A stretch of 64,000 nucleotides of DNA from Scalesia atractyloides (GCA_947069175.1 CAMTDV010000022.1:36483476-36547475), one strand, 5' to 3'; shown: positions 11,552 to 23,730, counted from the stretch's first letter. Translations and numbers: made by a program. Notes: generated by a model from the letters alone, not told the origin.

Positions 11552-11666
11552 TGGAGGGGTATGGTCCAAAAAAGCTTACGCCTGTACAAGGAACCATACC
11601 CTCAACAGCATAACTACAAGGATAACCTTGCACGCAATGTGCAATGATTCGTCTTCCTTGGAACTA

Positions 11667-11995
11667 ATAGGTCATACAATGAACCTTGCGCTCTCAACGC
11701 AACGGTGGATTAGACCACCACAAATAGGTCATACAATGAACCTTGCGCACTTAGCGCAACGGTGAATTAGACCATCACCAATAGGCCATACAACGAACCT
11801 TGCACACTCAGTGCAACGGTGAATTAGACCACCATCAATAGGTCATACAATGAACCTTGCGCACTCAACGCAACGGCGAATTAGGCCACCATCAATAAGT
11901 CATACAATGAACCTTGCGCACTCAGCGTAACGGTAAATTAGACCAACACCAATAAATCACACAACGAGCCTTGTGTACTTGGCGCAAGACAAGTT
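11667..11995 (+). repeat. 57-bp tandem repeats inside the solo LTR
   Basis: Six units, each with AATAGGTCATACAATGAACC followed by TTGCGC-ACTCA-GCGCAA (a small inverted repeat), GGTGAATTAGACCACCA. The last unit is the most diverged. The other copy of this LTR family (37650-37805) keeps only about three units, so the array expands or contracts. Confidence 0.9.
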
Positions 11996-12552
11996 AGACT
12001 TACACGCGCAGGCTACTTAACCTGTGCGGAACTAACAACCCTCTAGTCAAGAATCCTAAAACCTTGCAAGGACAAGACAAACATGAGAGCACCTCATAGT
12101 CTCGGGATAAAAGGATTTATCCATGCTACTCTGCGCTGGCGGGAAAACACTGACAACCTTGCAGAAGGGATAAGCACTAAGAGGTGTTGACCATATCAAG
12201 GATACGGAGTGGCAGAACTTGATGAATGGTTGCTCGACATGTTGCATCTCACAGCATCAAATGAACAGTAGGGCAGACGCCAGACTGTACACCAACCATA
12301 CCTACACCAGTGACTGTTCCACCTTCTCCACTTTCGGCTGGTAGCAGGTCTGACGACAGAGACGACTGCCCTTACTGTCTTTACACGTGGCACCATTCAA
12401 CATCCGACAAAGCACACCTCCTGACAGAAGACATTAATTCTCCTGCATGGAACATTTAATGTCTGACGTAGAGGGACAAACTGGATGTATCTGAACGTAC
12501 GGACCGGGCCCAAGGCCCATCAGCCCATCTCCTGAGCCCACATACTTTCGAC

Positions 12553-12560
12553 TATAAAAT
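12553..12560 (+). promoter_or_regulatory. TATA box of the solo LTR
   Basis: TATAAAAT within the last quarter of the LTR, conserved as the inverted copy at 37065-37075. Position fits the U3/R junction of a retrotransposon promoter. Confidence 0.55.
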
Positions 12561-12848
12561 AAGTATCGGATCACCAGGTAAACTATCTACGATCATCTAC
12601 AATCACATTCACAAGTACTCGAACTTAGTACTTGCAATCACCAAATACTTATTTTCACGCCGGAGTGTGGTCATGGAGAAAACCACCCTTTTCCCCGTGA
12701 TGAGACTAACGACACTGCTAGCTTTGCAGATCAGCCTGAGTGAGATCACCCTGAAGAACGAGCGAAGAGACTACCCTTTTATGCAGAAACTCCTTAGTTG
12801 TAACTTATATATCCCCGGATATCTTTAGGTTCAACCGGTGCTTCTTCA

Positions 12849-15050
12849 TATATGACCCGTTAAGGTTAAAATTTGGAACTTTTTTTCTTATATTTTTTAA
12901 TCCGTATGTCAACTAAAGCAATTTGTTTATGTTTCTCATTTGTTGTTATATGTTTGTATGTAAGATTAACGGGTGTAGTTTCATTTTCCAATGCCATATC
13001 AATCTAATTAATGCATAAATCAATATAAAATGATTCTTCTTCCAAAGATCACTATTATAGTTATACGTACTCTAAAAGTAATGTGTTAATATTTTACACG
13101 AAATCTTATATGGTTTTCACTTATATCGTTATTATTAGGTGTACATTGTCGATTTTAACGTACGTGGCAAGTATGTGTCGGTTGTTAGTGCATGAAATGA
13201 TCTTTAGAGATTATAATAGTCATAATGTGAAAGTAATTGTTTTAAGTATGTTACATGTATGATATTGTGTGTACGTATAGTGTGTGTAAAATCACGTTTT
13301 ATACAATAAACATAGGATAGAGTAGAAAACCGTTACCAAGAATTGGTGTTGGTTCAAGTGGGGTTTCATAGGCTTCAAGGAGGTCCAAAGTGTATGTGCG
13401 CGTGGATCCGATTTCAGCTTTGGTTTAATATAAAAATATGAACACTTATGAATTCGAGCCATGAACAAATAATAATAGAAGTTAAATCTAACATGATTTA
13501 AAAAAAAATACATTATGCACCCTTATGAAGTTACAATATGTCCCTTAACTTTAGTTAGACTTGCCATTTAAACCTTGTATTTATTAAATAAATTTTTAAC
13601 TTTTTCTGTCCAACCTAGTTTGGCACATGGCCTCATACTTTTTTTTTTCTTTCAACTTATAAAATGATTTTTTTTTTAATTTTGAATACCTTTGAGATGT
13701 TCTTATTTTTTCTATGTAAATTTTATTTAAAATCGAAGCACAAATTTACACCTTATATTTTATAATGGTAACGTGAACACGTGTGCTTCGCCCACCTGTT
13801 TAAAAGTAAAGGAAATATTGGTTTTCTAAAGGTTAAACAGAAAGGAACTTGCTAAATACAATTAAAATTGATGATAAATTTAACATGTAACAGTTCAATT
13901 AGTCGGTTAACCCCAAGTTTATTTAGCAATGGCGAATCTAATTTTTTTTTCCAAAGGGGTGGAAATTTTTATAGATTGGTTATCTATTTAAAATATTAAA
14001 CAAAAGGTCGATTTAGGTCTGGTCGGGCAAGATCGATTTTTTTTATAGATTGATTGTCTATATTATGTAGTAAAGTTTTCCTGTGTATAGATATAAAACT
14101 TGTTAAAAAATAATAATGATATGCTAAATGAAAAGAAAATAATTTAAAATTAAATTAAAAATATCAAATAAAACAAAAAGATTAAAAACTTTTTGTATAA
14201 GTTAAGTTAACTAACTAATAAACAAAAAAGTAGACTTACATGATGTTTTGCTTGTTACTGCGCGTGAATGACATTGGTTTTTTTTTTCATTTGAACCCTT
14301 CATTCACACTAGAATTAAATGTATAAAAAAACAAAGTAGGTCAAGTTCAACAATGGGTTGTGTGTTAACTTAAAAAAGAGGCCCAATATACAAGTTATAA
14401 TACATATTAGGTCATATCGTTTTAACTTATGCAAAAAGTCTTTATTTTTTTTTGTTTTATTTATATTCTTCGATTCTTATCTCATCTCAACTGCTCTTTG
14501 TCAATAGTTTTCACTCTTCACTCGGTGTCAAAAATTTAAAAGGAGCACCCAAGATTTTAACCCGTATAACACTAAAACAAAAATATAACACTCAACAAAA
14601 ATTGAACTGCATCCGGGACCTCAAATTCAAAAAATCCAAAACAAAATCCCAGTAGCTGCGACGAGTTTAACCAAAGTTAAAAAAAGCTTAGAAAAAATAC
14701 CCTTAAAAGTGGATATGTATAATGTACCATGTTGCTTCGAACTTGACTCTTTTTCTGGTGGTCGTACTTGAGCCTAGGGAGAGCGGGAGAAGGTATTGCC
14801 GCAACCAAGCACATCATATATATACATACACACATATGTATACACACAGTGGGGAATTAAAGGAAAACTGGGACAGTTCTCTAAGTTTTGGGATTTTAGG
14901 AGAAAATAAGGAGAAAGCTGACGTTGCATCCAAACAAATTGGGGAAATAGGATGACTTCCTCCACCTTTAGTTTATGACTTGCTTATCGTTAATGAGTTG
15001 ACTTCATGTATTAGCATGATGTACCACCACTATAAGACTACATGGTATGG
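12849..15050. other. AT-rich intergenic sequence
   Basis: No gene recognised. Around 13515-13650 (AAGTTACAATATGTCCCTTAAC...) resembles one arm of a long-TIR element, but I found no partner arm nearby. Other ORFs here are low-complexity chance frames. Confidence 0.5.
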
Positions 15051-15074
15051 AATGGAGCCCCTAGGGGCTCCATT
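15051..15074. repeat. Perfect 24-bp palindrome at the pseudogene break
   Basis: AATGGAGCCCCT followed by its exact reverse complement. It lies at the point where similarity to the RRM exon of the G3BP-like pseudogene stops. Confidence 0.95.
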
Positions 15075-18000
15075 GCGGCATGCCATTGGGCTTAATAGGC
15101 CCAAATTTCTTGAATTCTTCCTCCAACAAAGCAGGTGTAACATTCTTTGGCAGACCCTTGATGTAAACAAAATACCCATCACCTGCCAATGTAACCAATT
15201 AGCATTTATGCATATAAAATACATTTTTTACGACATAATTTAAGCGAGCTACAGACCTTCTTCCTCATAAACACCATTTTCAATAGCGTCAATGTTAGTA
15301 GCTACCCCGTTAGGGACTATGACAGTTATCAGGATATTGTTCACCTGCTGCTCTTGGTTCTTCGTTTGCAGTTTCCTGGGGATGAAAATGGCACGTCGTT
15401 CTGCTTCAAATATATTACCTTGAAAGAAAAACATTAAAAAAATATTAATGTAATGAAATACTATATATAAATCATTAAAACTTAAAACAACTTACAATAG
15501 AAGCATATGACTTCTTTGGGGCTTCCTCAACAACCCGCTGCGATGGCTCCTTCACTTGAACAACTACTTAAGGCTCCGCCACCGTCACATTCTCTGCAAT
15601 GTTCAACGCTTCTTCTGCTTGAGACTTCTCTGGTTGTTTAGCGTACTTAGATAGTAACAAATAAATTGATACATAACACAACCGAGTTTTAAAGATAAAA
15701 ACACTAATACTAACATACATGTTCTAGGCAAGCGTACCTATCAATATATAGTATAGCCTAGGTAAGTACCAAAGTGTCAATCCGTGGATACTAAGATATA
15801 TTAACCTATCTCTTTCGTATACACTAAACAAACTATTTGATTAAATTTAGAAAACAGTAATGAAAAATAACCAGTTAGGTTCATAATCTTCTCAATACAT
15901 TTACAAAACTGTTGATTATGGTTCTTATGAAAAACTCATCATAGTTGACATTAGTGATGAGGGTATACTGTTAAAAGGCTAGAGCCCTCTTAGGTTAGCC
16001 CCATGTCCCTAAATAACCAGGCTATAGACACATCCAACTATCCAGTTCTAAGTAACTAAGTCATTTATTAATCCATTGTGATCTAAAAGTCTCTTATATT
16101 GTTCTAGCAACCATAGATTAATGAACCGAGCGAATTACTATATAGGGTACTCAATTTAAAGCAAACCCTTATCTAGTTTCTAAATCCTTTTAATTAGATT
16201 CTTCCCGTAGGTGACCCATATGAATTACCAACACCCAAACAAGTTTGTCCTTTGCCTACTAAGCTTCCAGCCCTAGACTAACGATCGGTATATAGGCTAA
16301 AGATAAACAAAGCACATCTAACATGCATAACCTAAAAGAAAGATCTAAATCATCCACATAAACTCATTTGAACACCAATACTCAACATATATATTACACT
16401 ATCACAAGATATCATAACAAAATTAACCAATTCAATGCATGATATTAAGAATCATCCTACCGTAACTGGCTATGGCGCGGTTAGCTACTCATAGTAACAA
16501 ACACAACTATTGAATTAAATGAATACATGATTGAAATTAAAAGGGAAACGTTATATGAAGGATCTAACTTAGTAAGGATCGATCTCTCGACCTCCTGTAT
16601 GTTATCCTTCCTTGAATCTCCTTCCGAATGATCTGATCCCTGAATCCTTGTTCTTCAACAGCTCCTTTTTCGCTATTCTCTTTTGAGTTCGTCACTTCTT
16701 AGGGTCGACATCTCATCACTTAAATGCGATTCATATGTCCTTTAGGTGGGTTATAACCCGTAAACAAGACCCGAGTTACGACTCGTAAGCTTGCTATGTG
16801 CCCTCTTCTCGCTCTAGGGTTTCATGTATGTAGGTCGGTGCATTACTTGGGCCCCATGACCTCGTAGTTCGCTTCCTTATTCATAACCTATAACACATGT
16901 TGATTGGGCCTGTCTTCTACGCAACTTCAACAATCTCCAATTTTGTCCTGGAAATCCTCCATTTCACTTAGGAACCTGTGATACATCAGAAATAAACATT
17001 TAATCCATTTCATCAATAATTACAATAAACAACTATCAAAATGCGAGTCTAAACATTATGAAAACATGTTTTCTTTCAGACACATCATTGTTCAACAACT
17101 TAATTGGGAACATGATTCTCCACCACAGAAACACTTTCAATCACTGGAGATGAAAATGATTGATGAATGAAATAAAACATCAATAAAGTTAATAGGTATG
17201 TTTTGCCAGTCAGCTTGTTCATCATCAAGGGAGCATTATATACTTGATTACGATTGGCATCTTCCATGTAAAGAAACACATCATTTAACACAAAGAAAGA
17301 CTGAGCAAACTTTCTAACAACATTGTCCTTTCCTGTCAAGTACCTAGTCACTAAAATATTGACTTCCCATATAATGATTTTTGTGCATCTACAGATTTGA
17401 ATCTCAGCTCTCAACTCATCGTAGTTATGAGATACTATTTTAGAATTAATAGCCTACACAGCAAAAAACACTTATATAAACCAAAAGAGCTAATAACAGT
17501 ATCTTTAGGGGTAACAAAGTGTTCTTTTTTTTGATTGATTCATTAGTTTACTTGTCTTAGATGAAAGTTGTAAGCTTTCAAATTGTTATAGTGTACTTTT
17601 CAATAAAACACAGAAACTAGTCATTTGAAAAAGCAATCAAAAGCATTCCTAACCTATTCATCATAAGTTTGCTAATATCCTGGTATAGGCAGTGAACTAA
17701 AGCGGGAGTCTGGTGTCGTATGACAATATTGTTGAACGAATGCAATTCCCAACCTATTCATCACCACAACATATCAAACATATGAGATCAATTATCTTAT
17801 TGCAAACTATATAACCATACATAAAAACTAACTTAATTGGTTCAACACCAACATATAGTGAAGAGGCCAAATGCAAGCTGCAAAGTACAAAATGCTTGAA
17901 AAAAGAACATTATTATACAAGTGCAGCTTAAGATCAATTAAGCATCACTAAAAAGATTTGATCTGCATAAACCGCTATAATACTAAATATGTTATGTTAC

Positions 18001-18246
18001 TTATAAGAAGCTAAATCACATAAGCCACAACCAAGGCAATGCCTTGTGCCAAAACAAATGAAGGGCACATTCGAAGAATGTTCATATTATATTCCTAAAT
18101 TATATCAATGACAAGACCAAACGAGAAAACTTGGAAAGGTAGATCTTTCAGCTACATAATCATACAACGCCATAAAAAATTTAAAAACCTATACATACAA
18201 CTTGAGCGGAGACAAGTTGTAGTGGTGTCGCTGCCGAAGACGCCAT
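15075..18246 (-). pseudogene. G3BP-like (NTF2 + RRM) protein pseudogene
   Basis: Minus-strand exon pieces in order. Exon 1, 18246-18199: MASSAATPLQLVSAQV, ending at GTATGT. Exon 2, about 17753-17660: VGN, one extra base, AFVQQYCH, a second frameshift, HQTPALVHCLYQDISKL. Exon 3, about 17453-17100: NTF2 second half, AINSKIVSHNYDELRAEI then LVTRYLTGKDNVVRKFAQSF, VLNDVF, SPVIESV, VVENHV; eight or so residues after SFF are deleted. Exon 4, about 15665-15496: acidic linker with an in-frame TAA, then VVEEAPKKSYASIV before GTAAGT. Exon 5, about 15430-15250, frameshifted. Exon 6, 15182-15075: RRM start, VYIKGLPKNVTPALLEEEFK then KFGPIKPNG. The NTF2 domain, APKKSYASIV and an RRM are the hallmark of plant G3BP-like proteins, which bind RNA and associate with stress granules. 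Introns are kept, so this is an unprocessed duplicate. The RRM is cut after about 35 residues. Confidence 0.9.
15667..16988. mobile_element. Probable solo LTR in a pseudogene intron
   Basis: Lies between the linker exon (ends about 15665) and the NTF2 exon (starts 17100) of the G3BP-like pseudogene. Proposed ends TGATACAT...ATACATCA are flanked by TAAAT and GAAAT (4 of 5). The text resembles Athila/Tat-type LTR leaders (a GTATAG...AAGTACC...GTCAATCCGTGG phrase near 15755, comparable with 38430-38470). It contains GGGTTATAACCC and TACGACTCGTA palindromes near 16747 and 16775. No ORF. Ends are inferred from TG...CA and weak duplications only. Confidence 0.45.
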
Positions 18247-19554
18247 TATAACCCTAAAAAAATACGACAAGTCACTACGAATCAGAGATTAGTGAAATAT
18301 AAAATACATAAAAAAACAAATGAAAAGTAAGCAATAATGAGAGATGAGTGAATCTGCACCTGGATTTATTAAAGATATTGGGTTGTACTGTATTGTATTG
18401 TATTTGTATGGGTTGTTTGTTAGGTTTGTACCTCACGAATCTTGGAGAGGGGGGCAGGTACGTACAAGAAGAAAAGGGTTTCCACCAAATTTATATAATA
18501 CACAAAGTCTTGCCACAAATATTTCTCTTTTCTTCAAAACATTGTGTATTGTTAGGTTAATTTGTTTTTGTTTTTAAGGCAAATTTCTTTAATGATGTTG
18601 CTCTGAAAATTTGAACTCAAGATATCCAAACCCATGTGCTCCTAAATGCCTTGTTTTTATTAATGGACCATTAATCCCATTGGTAGGTTAATTTGTAATT
18701 TCATCTTATCATCATTTCAAACAAAATCAGGGTTTGAATCTTTTGCCCCAATACTTTGATTAACCTTTCAAAAAAGTTGTGAATTACATGAATGTATATT
18801 ATTGATATAGATTTGTATATAACAAAGAGTGGTATTGTAGAAACGATATAGTTATATAATTATATAACCATTAAAACATCTTTATATAGCTTATGTATTT
18901 TTATTATCGTATTATTGTTCACACAAGTAACTTGAACGTATCACAAAAACCAACTTATGTTAAAAACACTAAAGTCTATGAGTTGAATCTGAAAAATATG
19001 TAATACACAAATATATATTCTTTACATGACTGAAATTACATATTATATTTTACATATAATATATATATATATATATATAAGTTATAGAATTTTTAATATA
19101 GTGTATCTTTCATATATAACTTTTATTTAAAGTAAATGAAAATAATCTCATTGGTATGTCATGCAACTACACTTAACCATTATGACTATGTCATACACAC
19201 TACGTTGTGAATCATGTATCATCCTTCGATCACAAATCCTCATTGTGATTCGAAGTCCGCATTAGGGTCACAAACTCCATTGTAATTAGATTCTTCTTAT
19301 TAGAGAATACAAACTCATGTGTTTTCATATCATATAAATCAACAAATTATCCTCATCTTATTAATATTTAATCATATATAATTACACTACATGTAATTAC
19401 ATATAATTCACTTCCAGCCTTTAGATCTCATATGTGTCATTGTAATTCCTTAATATAAATATATGTGACTTTAAGGACCATGTGTAAATATTATATATAT
19501 ATATATATATACACACACATACACATATATCACTCTCTCTCTCTCTCTCACTAA
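18247..19554. other. Intergenic, with microsatellites
   Basis: 5' flank of the G3BP-like pseudogene followed by AT-rich sequence. (AT)n tracts at about 19057-19080 and 19493-19510, then CA/TA and (CT)n at about 19511-19550. No gene recognised. Confidence 0.6.
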
Positions 19555-20383
19555 GCCTTCTCCCAAGATCCTACCACCATCTCCCACCACCAGCACCATC
19601 AACCCACCACCACCTTAGCCATCATCACACACCCATTTGCCACCACCACAACTAACCACCACCATAGCCATCTACAACCAACCCTAACACCATCGCCGCG
19701 CACTTTTGAATCCACAACCGCTAACAACAGCACTGCCCCTTTAAACCCTAACACCACCCACCTGCAACCAATCCTAACACCACCGCCACCCCTTTCAATC
19801 CACAACCACCAATAACATCGCTAACACCACCTTCGCCGTTTTGGGATGGGATCTGTGGTGAGATCTGGTGATCTCCATTTAGCCTACCCTTACACTCTTC
19901 AAACCACCACCACCAGATCTAGTCAATTTCGTTTAGATTTGGGACTTGAATAGTGGGAGAAAGGATGGGTGCTTGAACAAAGGTTGTTAGTGGTGGTTGA
20001 TTTCGCTTTAGACCTGGTTTTTGAACATGGGGATAAAGGGTGGGTTGTGGTGGCCGTTAGGTGGTTGCAGTGGGGTGCTGGTGGCCAGTGGGTGGTGGCA
20101 GTGGTTGTTGGTGGTGGAAGGTTGATGGTGGTGGTGGAATATGGTGGGGAAGTTTGAAGGTAGTAGTGTGGTGGAGGTTGACGGTGGAAGGTGTTGGTAG
20201 TGGGAAGGTAGTGGCAGAAGTAGAGAGAGGGTGGTGGCAAAAGTAGAGAAAGAGGGGGTGGTTTGTAGGGTGTAAGGGGATGCCAAATAGAGATCACCAG
20301 AACTCACCAACATAGCCTATCCCAAAACAGTGGAGGTGGTGTTAGCGATGTTGTTGGCGGTGGTGGATTGAAAGGGGCGAATC
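19555..20383. repeat. Large inverted repeat of CCA/GGT-rich sequence
   Basis: The left arm (about 19787-19918) reads CCTTTCAATCCACAACCACC, CATCGCTAACACCACC, GTTTTGGGATGGG and CTGGTGATCTCCATTTAG. The right arm (about 20246-20377) carries the same words inverted, with about 10-15% differences. The left part 19560-19780 is CACCA-rich and the loop 19930-20240 GGTGG-rich, so pairing may extend further. Long ORFs on both strands (for example 19923-20297 minus) are products of the triplet-like composition and are not called as genes. Confidence 0.8.
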
Positions 20384-20518
20384 ATTTTAGAATTTTAAAT
20401 AATTATAGAACTTTTAGAACTCCTAATTGACATTTGCTTTTTATATATATTTCTATATTTAGAGTACTTTTATAATTCATTATAAGTATTTTATGATTAT
20501 ACACATGTTAAGAGTATA

Positions 20519-20532
20519 TATATATACATATA

Positions 20533-20568
<36 letters not shown>

Positions 20569-20588
20569 TGTATATATGTATGTATATT
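20519..20588. repeat. Alternating TA/TATG microsatellite
   Basis: About 70 bp of (TA)n and (TATG)n with strict pyrimidine-purine alternation. Confidence 0.9.
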
Positions 20589-20990
20589 ATGGTGGGGTTC
20601 GGCTAATAACACTATAATTTGAGTCATAAAACATATCTAAAAAGTGTAAAAAGTCATAAAACAGTATAATTTTAGCCATAAAACATATCTAAAACCCGCA
20701 AATAACAGAGTGAAGACTACTAAAACACTATATTCAAGCCATAATAGTCCATTAAAACTTCAAACATACAATCGTAGAACTATGAATATAAAACATAACA
20801 TGCTAATCAACATAAAACACAATAATGTTTGTCATTATCCAAACCACAAACACAACCCGCATATATGAGGTTTTATTAATTTTCATTTTGTTATTTGTGG
20901 GTTTTGTGTGTGTTTTATGGTTGACATTTTGATGTTTTATGACTTTTTACACTTTTTAAGAAATTTGGATTTTGCAGCAAACTCCTAGCC
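20589..20990. mobile_element. Foldback element inside a TA microsatellite
   Basis: Contains a 27-bp inverted repeat: AAAAAGTGTAAAAAGTCATA (20638-20664 region) against its complement at 20933-20959, with one mismatch. The outermost bases (GGTGGGGTTCGGCTAATAAC left; inverse of TTTGCTGCAAAATCC... right) are weakly similar. About 400 bp, no ORF. TA microsatellites on both sides suggest insertion into one TA tract, as described for Micron-type MITEs. Confidence 0.55.
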
Positions 20991-21053
20991 TATATATATA
21001 TACACACACACGCGCGCGCACACACACACATATATATGTATATATATATGTAT
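20991..21053. repeat. 63-bp strictly alternating pyrimidine-purine tract
   Basis: (TA)n-(CA)n-(CG)4-(CA)n-(TA)n without a break in alternation. Such tracts can adopt Z-DNA. Confidence 0.95.
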
Positions 21054-21514
21054 TGTATTATTAATTTTAATTTTTTGTTATGGTTAATAGACTAAAATTC
21101 TCTTTGGGTGGCTGGATTTAACAAGAAAATTTAACTAGGTTAACGCCAAAGAACGTAACGTGCAAGATTTTGAAACATAGTACGTAATCCTTTAATTTTA
21201 CGCCAAATGATACCACCTGAAAAAGAGTCTTAACATAAAGGAGAAAACGTGTAATTTACCTATTTCTTTTATATTGTATGCATTAAATAGCAAGAACATT
21301 AGAAGTTTGTGTTTCCGTTCTCCAAACATAAGTCGTCTTATGGTTTAAAAGTGATACCATAAAAACTTTCTGAATTTTTAAGTTAGATTACTATTTGATC
21401 CGGTGAAATTAAGGCATATATTAAAAATAAATGTTTTATCGATCAAAACAGTGTCAAATTTTTATAGTGACTAAAACAGTGTCAAATTTTAAAGTGGCCT
21501 TATTTCACCTTTTA
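21054..21514. other. Unassigned spacer
   Basis: AT-rich, no gene seen. A short direct repeat AAACAGTGTCAAATTTT occurs near 21446 and 21475. Confidence 0.5.
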
Positions 21515-21934
21515 AGGGTATGTTTGGCATGGAGCTTTTAGAAGCTTTTAGGAGCTTCAAGCTTTTAAGAAAAAGCTCTAACTTAATAAAAAGCCTTGTT
21601 TGGTTGAAGGAGCTAGAAGCTTTTAGGTTAGGAGCTTGAAGCTTTTGGTTAAACGCTCCTACTAGTAGCGTTTAGAAGGAATTACAAGTTTTTAGGAAAA
21701 AAATGACTATTTTAACCTCTAAAAATAATGAACTTTCTAATGTACCAATTTTTAATGTCCATTTTGGTCATTTTATACATTTTATTAAAAGCTCCAGTCA
21801 CTCTGTCAAACACCTAAATATATCTAAAAAGCTACAACTACAGCTATCAGCTTCCAGCCTCCAGCCACCAGCTTATAGCTTCCAGCCACCAGCTTCCAGC
21901 TACCAACAACAGCTACTTTTGCCAAACATACTCT
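21515..21934. mobile_element. hAT-type MITE
   Basis: Terminal inverted repeats AGGGTATGTTTGGCA and, inverted, AGAGTATGTTTGGCA (14 of 15). Flanks ACCTTTTA and AAGTGTTA match at 5 of 8 positions, as a decayed 8-bp duplication. GGTATGTTTGGCA-type ends are typical of plant hAT MITEs. Subterminal AGCTTTTAG/AAGCTT words (left) and CAGCTTCCAGC words (right) are the repeated subterminal motifs seen in hAT elements. Noncoding. Confidence 0.75.
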
Positions 21935-22821
21935 AAGTGTTAAAACAGAACTCGATGAATTATGCTTCTGTTTAGGTATTTTTTTATTTTAGACTATATA
22001 TAAGCCTAATTCATGGCTTAAAATAAAAAAAACGTAAGATTTTGACACTATAAACTTTATAAAACAATTGGGAACTGATTTTCGGTTAAAAAATGACCTA
22101 AATTGGCATTTGTCATAAATTATATCATTTAGTTATATTTCTTGTAAAAATATTCATTTGGAAAATGGCTTAAAAATATAAATAAATCTTTAACAATTTT
22201 TTTTCATATAAACTGATTATATTTTTCTTATAAACTTTTATAAGTTGTTTTTATATTTAAATATGAATTTCTCATTTAAATGGTCATTTACCTAAATTTT
22301 CTATCAAATTTGTTCCATCTTACAGAAGTACTGTTCAATTTTCAATTAATATTATTGGTTTACACAGTCAAACAACTCGATCATCCCATCCTCTCTCTCT
22401 TGATCCCCCTCTCTCACACACTCTCTCTCTCTTTCCCTCCATCTCTCTTTGACCTTTGGTTAGAAAAAATGAGTAGAACGATTTGATTGGCTCACACAGA
22501 GGCGGTGTTCCAATCTAGACTAGATCCATCGCCGTAGGAGCTAGGAAGTGCTGGACCTAATCGTGGCGGAAGAGGTGGGTTCTGACCAAGTTGGTGTACT
22601 GAAGTGTGGTGCCGCTACATCTAGGTTACGGTGGTGGTTGGCGGTGGTCGATTAGTGGTCCACATTTAATCTTCTTTCTTTATAAATCTCGATGGAAATT
22701 GTACAGAGCCACCAACACACCACTTTTTTAGAGAGAGGAAGAAAACGATAGGTTTTTTTGGAGAGAGACATAAGATCAGAATGTGTGGTGGTGGCTTTAG
22801 CGTCGTGTGGTGGTGTGATGG
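21935..22821. other. Spacer and CT/GGT-rich target of the copia element
   Basis: AT-rich up to 22370, then a CTCTCTC tract (22390-22450) and GGTGG-rich sequence that continues after the element at 29418. It resembles a gene leader in composition, but I see no convincing reading frame. Confidence 0.45.
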
Positions 22822-23730
22822 TGTTGAAAACAATTTAATCAAACAGAAAATTAATTATTTTATTATTAATTACCGAGTTATTGGCCAAACCAGTTTATTC
22901 CAACTTGAACAAACTGATTGAAGAAAGGTAGAAGGAGATGGTCCCGTTATCGGACGAATTTAAATAACACGCAAAAACTAAAACCAACCTGGCGATTTAA
23001 GAAACCGAGATTCTTGAACTGCACGGATGATTCATGTCCTTAAAGGATTTTACGCGCTCGTATTGCTGTGAGCTGCAGCGTAAACTCCCAGGATTTAATG
23101 CAGAACTGATCTGGTATTCCAACAACAATGGAAACCAGAAAACTCAGAAGCTGAAAAAGAAACAGAAGCACAGAGATGACAGGCTGCGAAAATTAGGTGT
23201 AAAGAATGGGTAGCAGGAGGCCTTTATTTATAGATTGGGATTTCAATAGAGAATGAGAAAAACAGTGAATGGGATAAACATTATCAACTAATTCGAATAT
23301 AAACTCCTAGAGATATCCATCTCAAATTCGAATTCCTAGACTAATCCCATACGAATTCGAACTGGTGGAGATAACCCCCAATGTTTCGAATTCATCTATA
23401 TCCCAATCTTAACTCAACTCTATCTCGATCCACAGATCTAACACACCTGAACCGGACCCTAGCTAAAAATAAAAGCTCCTCAACTCCTCAGCTCCTAGCG
23501 ACGATGCGTACGTGCGAAGTGCAAAGTGCGCCTCAAACGGGCCCAATCGCGAGCTCGCGGCTCGGCTCGGCTCGGCGCGCATGTGGGCTTGACCCTCTTC
23601 TCAACCCATTTAACACTTTGGAGGCCCATAAGGGGTAATCCCTTATAAGGCACTCAACTTTCACCTCCCCCACCAATGTGGGATGGAGGAAACATACCAA
23701 CTTGTATGTTCCTCATTAATATTTCCAACA
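22822..23730 (-). repeat. 3' LTR of copia A
   Basis: 909 bp, direct repeat of 28535-29417. It holds about 20 bp near 22920 (TTGAAGAAAGGTAGAAGGAG) missing from the other copy. TATA-like TTTATTTATAGA at 23223-23234 (sense TCTATAAATAAA). CpG block CGCGAGCTCGCG-GCTCGGCTCGGC at 23548-23580. Confidence 0.95.

Larger units (their letters stand above)
11552..12848 (+). mobile_element. Solo LTR, family S, copy 1
   Basis: 1,297 bp from TGGAGGGGTATGG to CGGTGCTTCTTCA, flanked by TTTAT and TATAT (4 of 5 bases match). The same sequence occurs inverted at 36769-37911, where the 5-bp duplication is perfect; this confirms the ends. No primer-binding site or coding region accompanies it, so it is a solo LTR left by recombination. 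It contains six 57-bp repeats in the first third and a TATA box at 12553. The superfamily cannot be told without an internal region. Confidence 0.85.

Noticed and set aside
19923..20313. Minus-strand ORFs of 101-124 codons, Pro/Thr/Ser-rich
   Set aside because: They follow from CCA/GGT triplet-like composition within an inverted repeat; reading frames are open on both strands at once.
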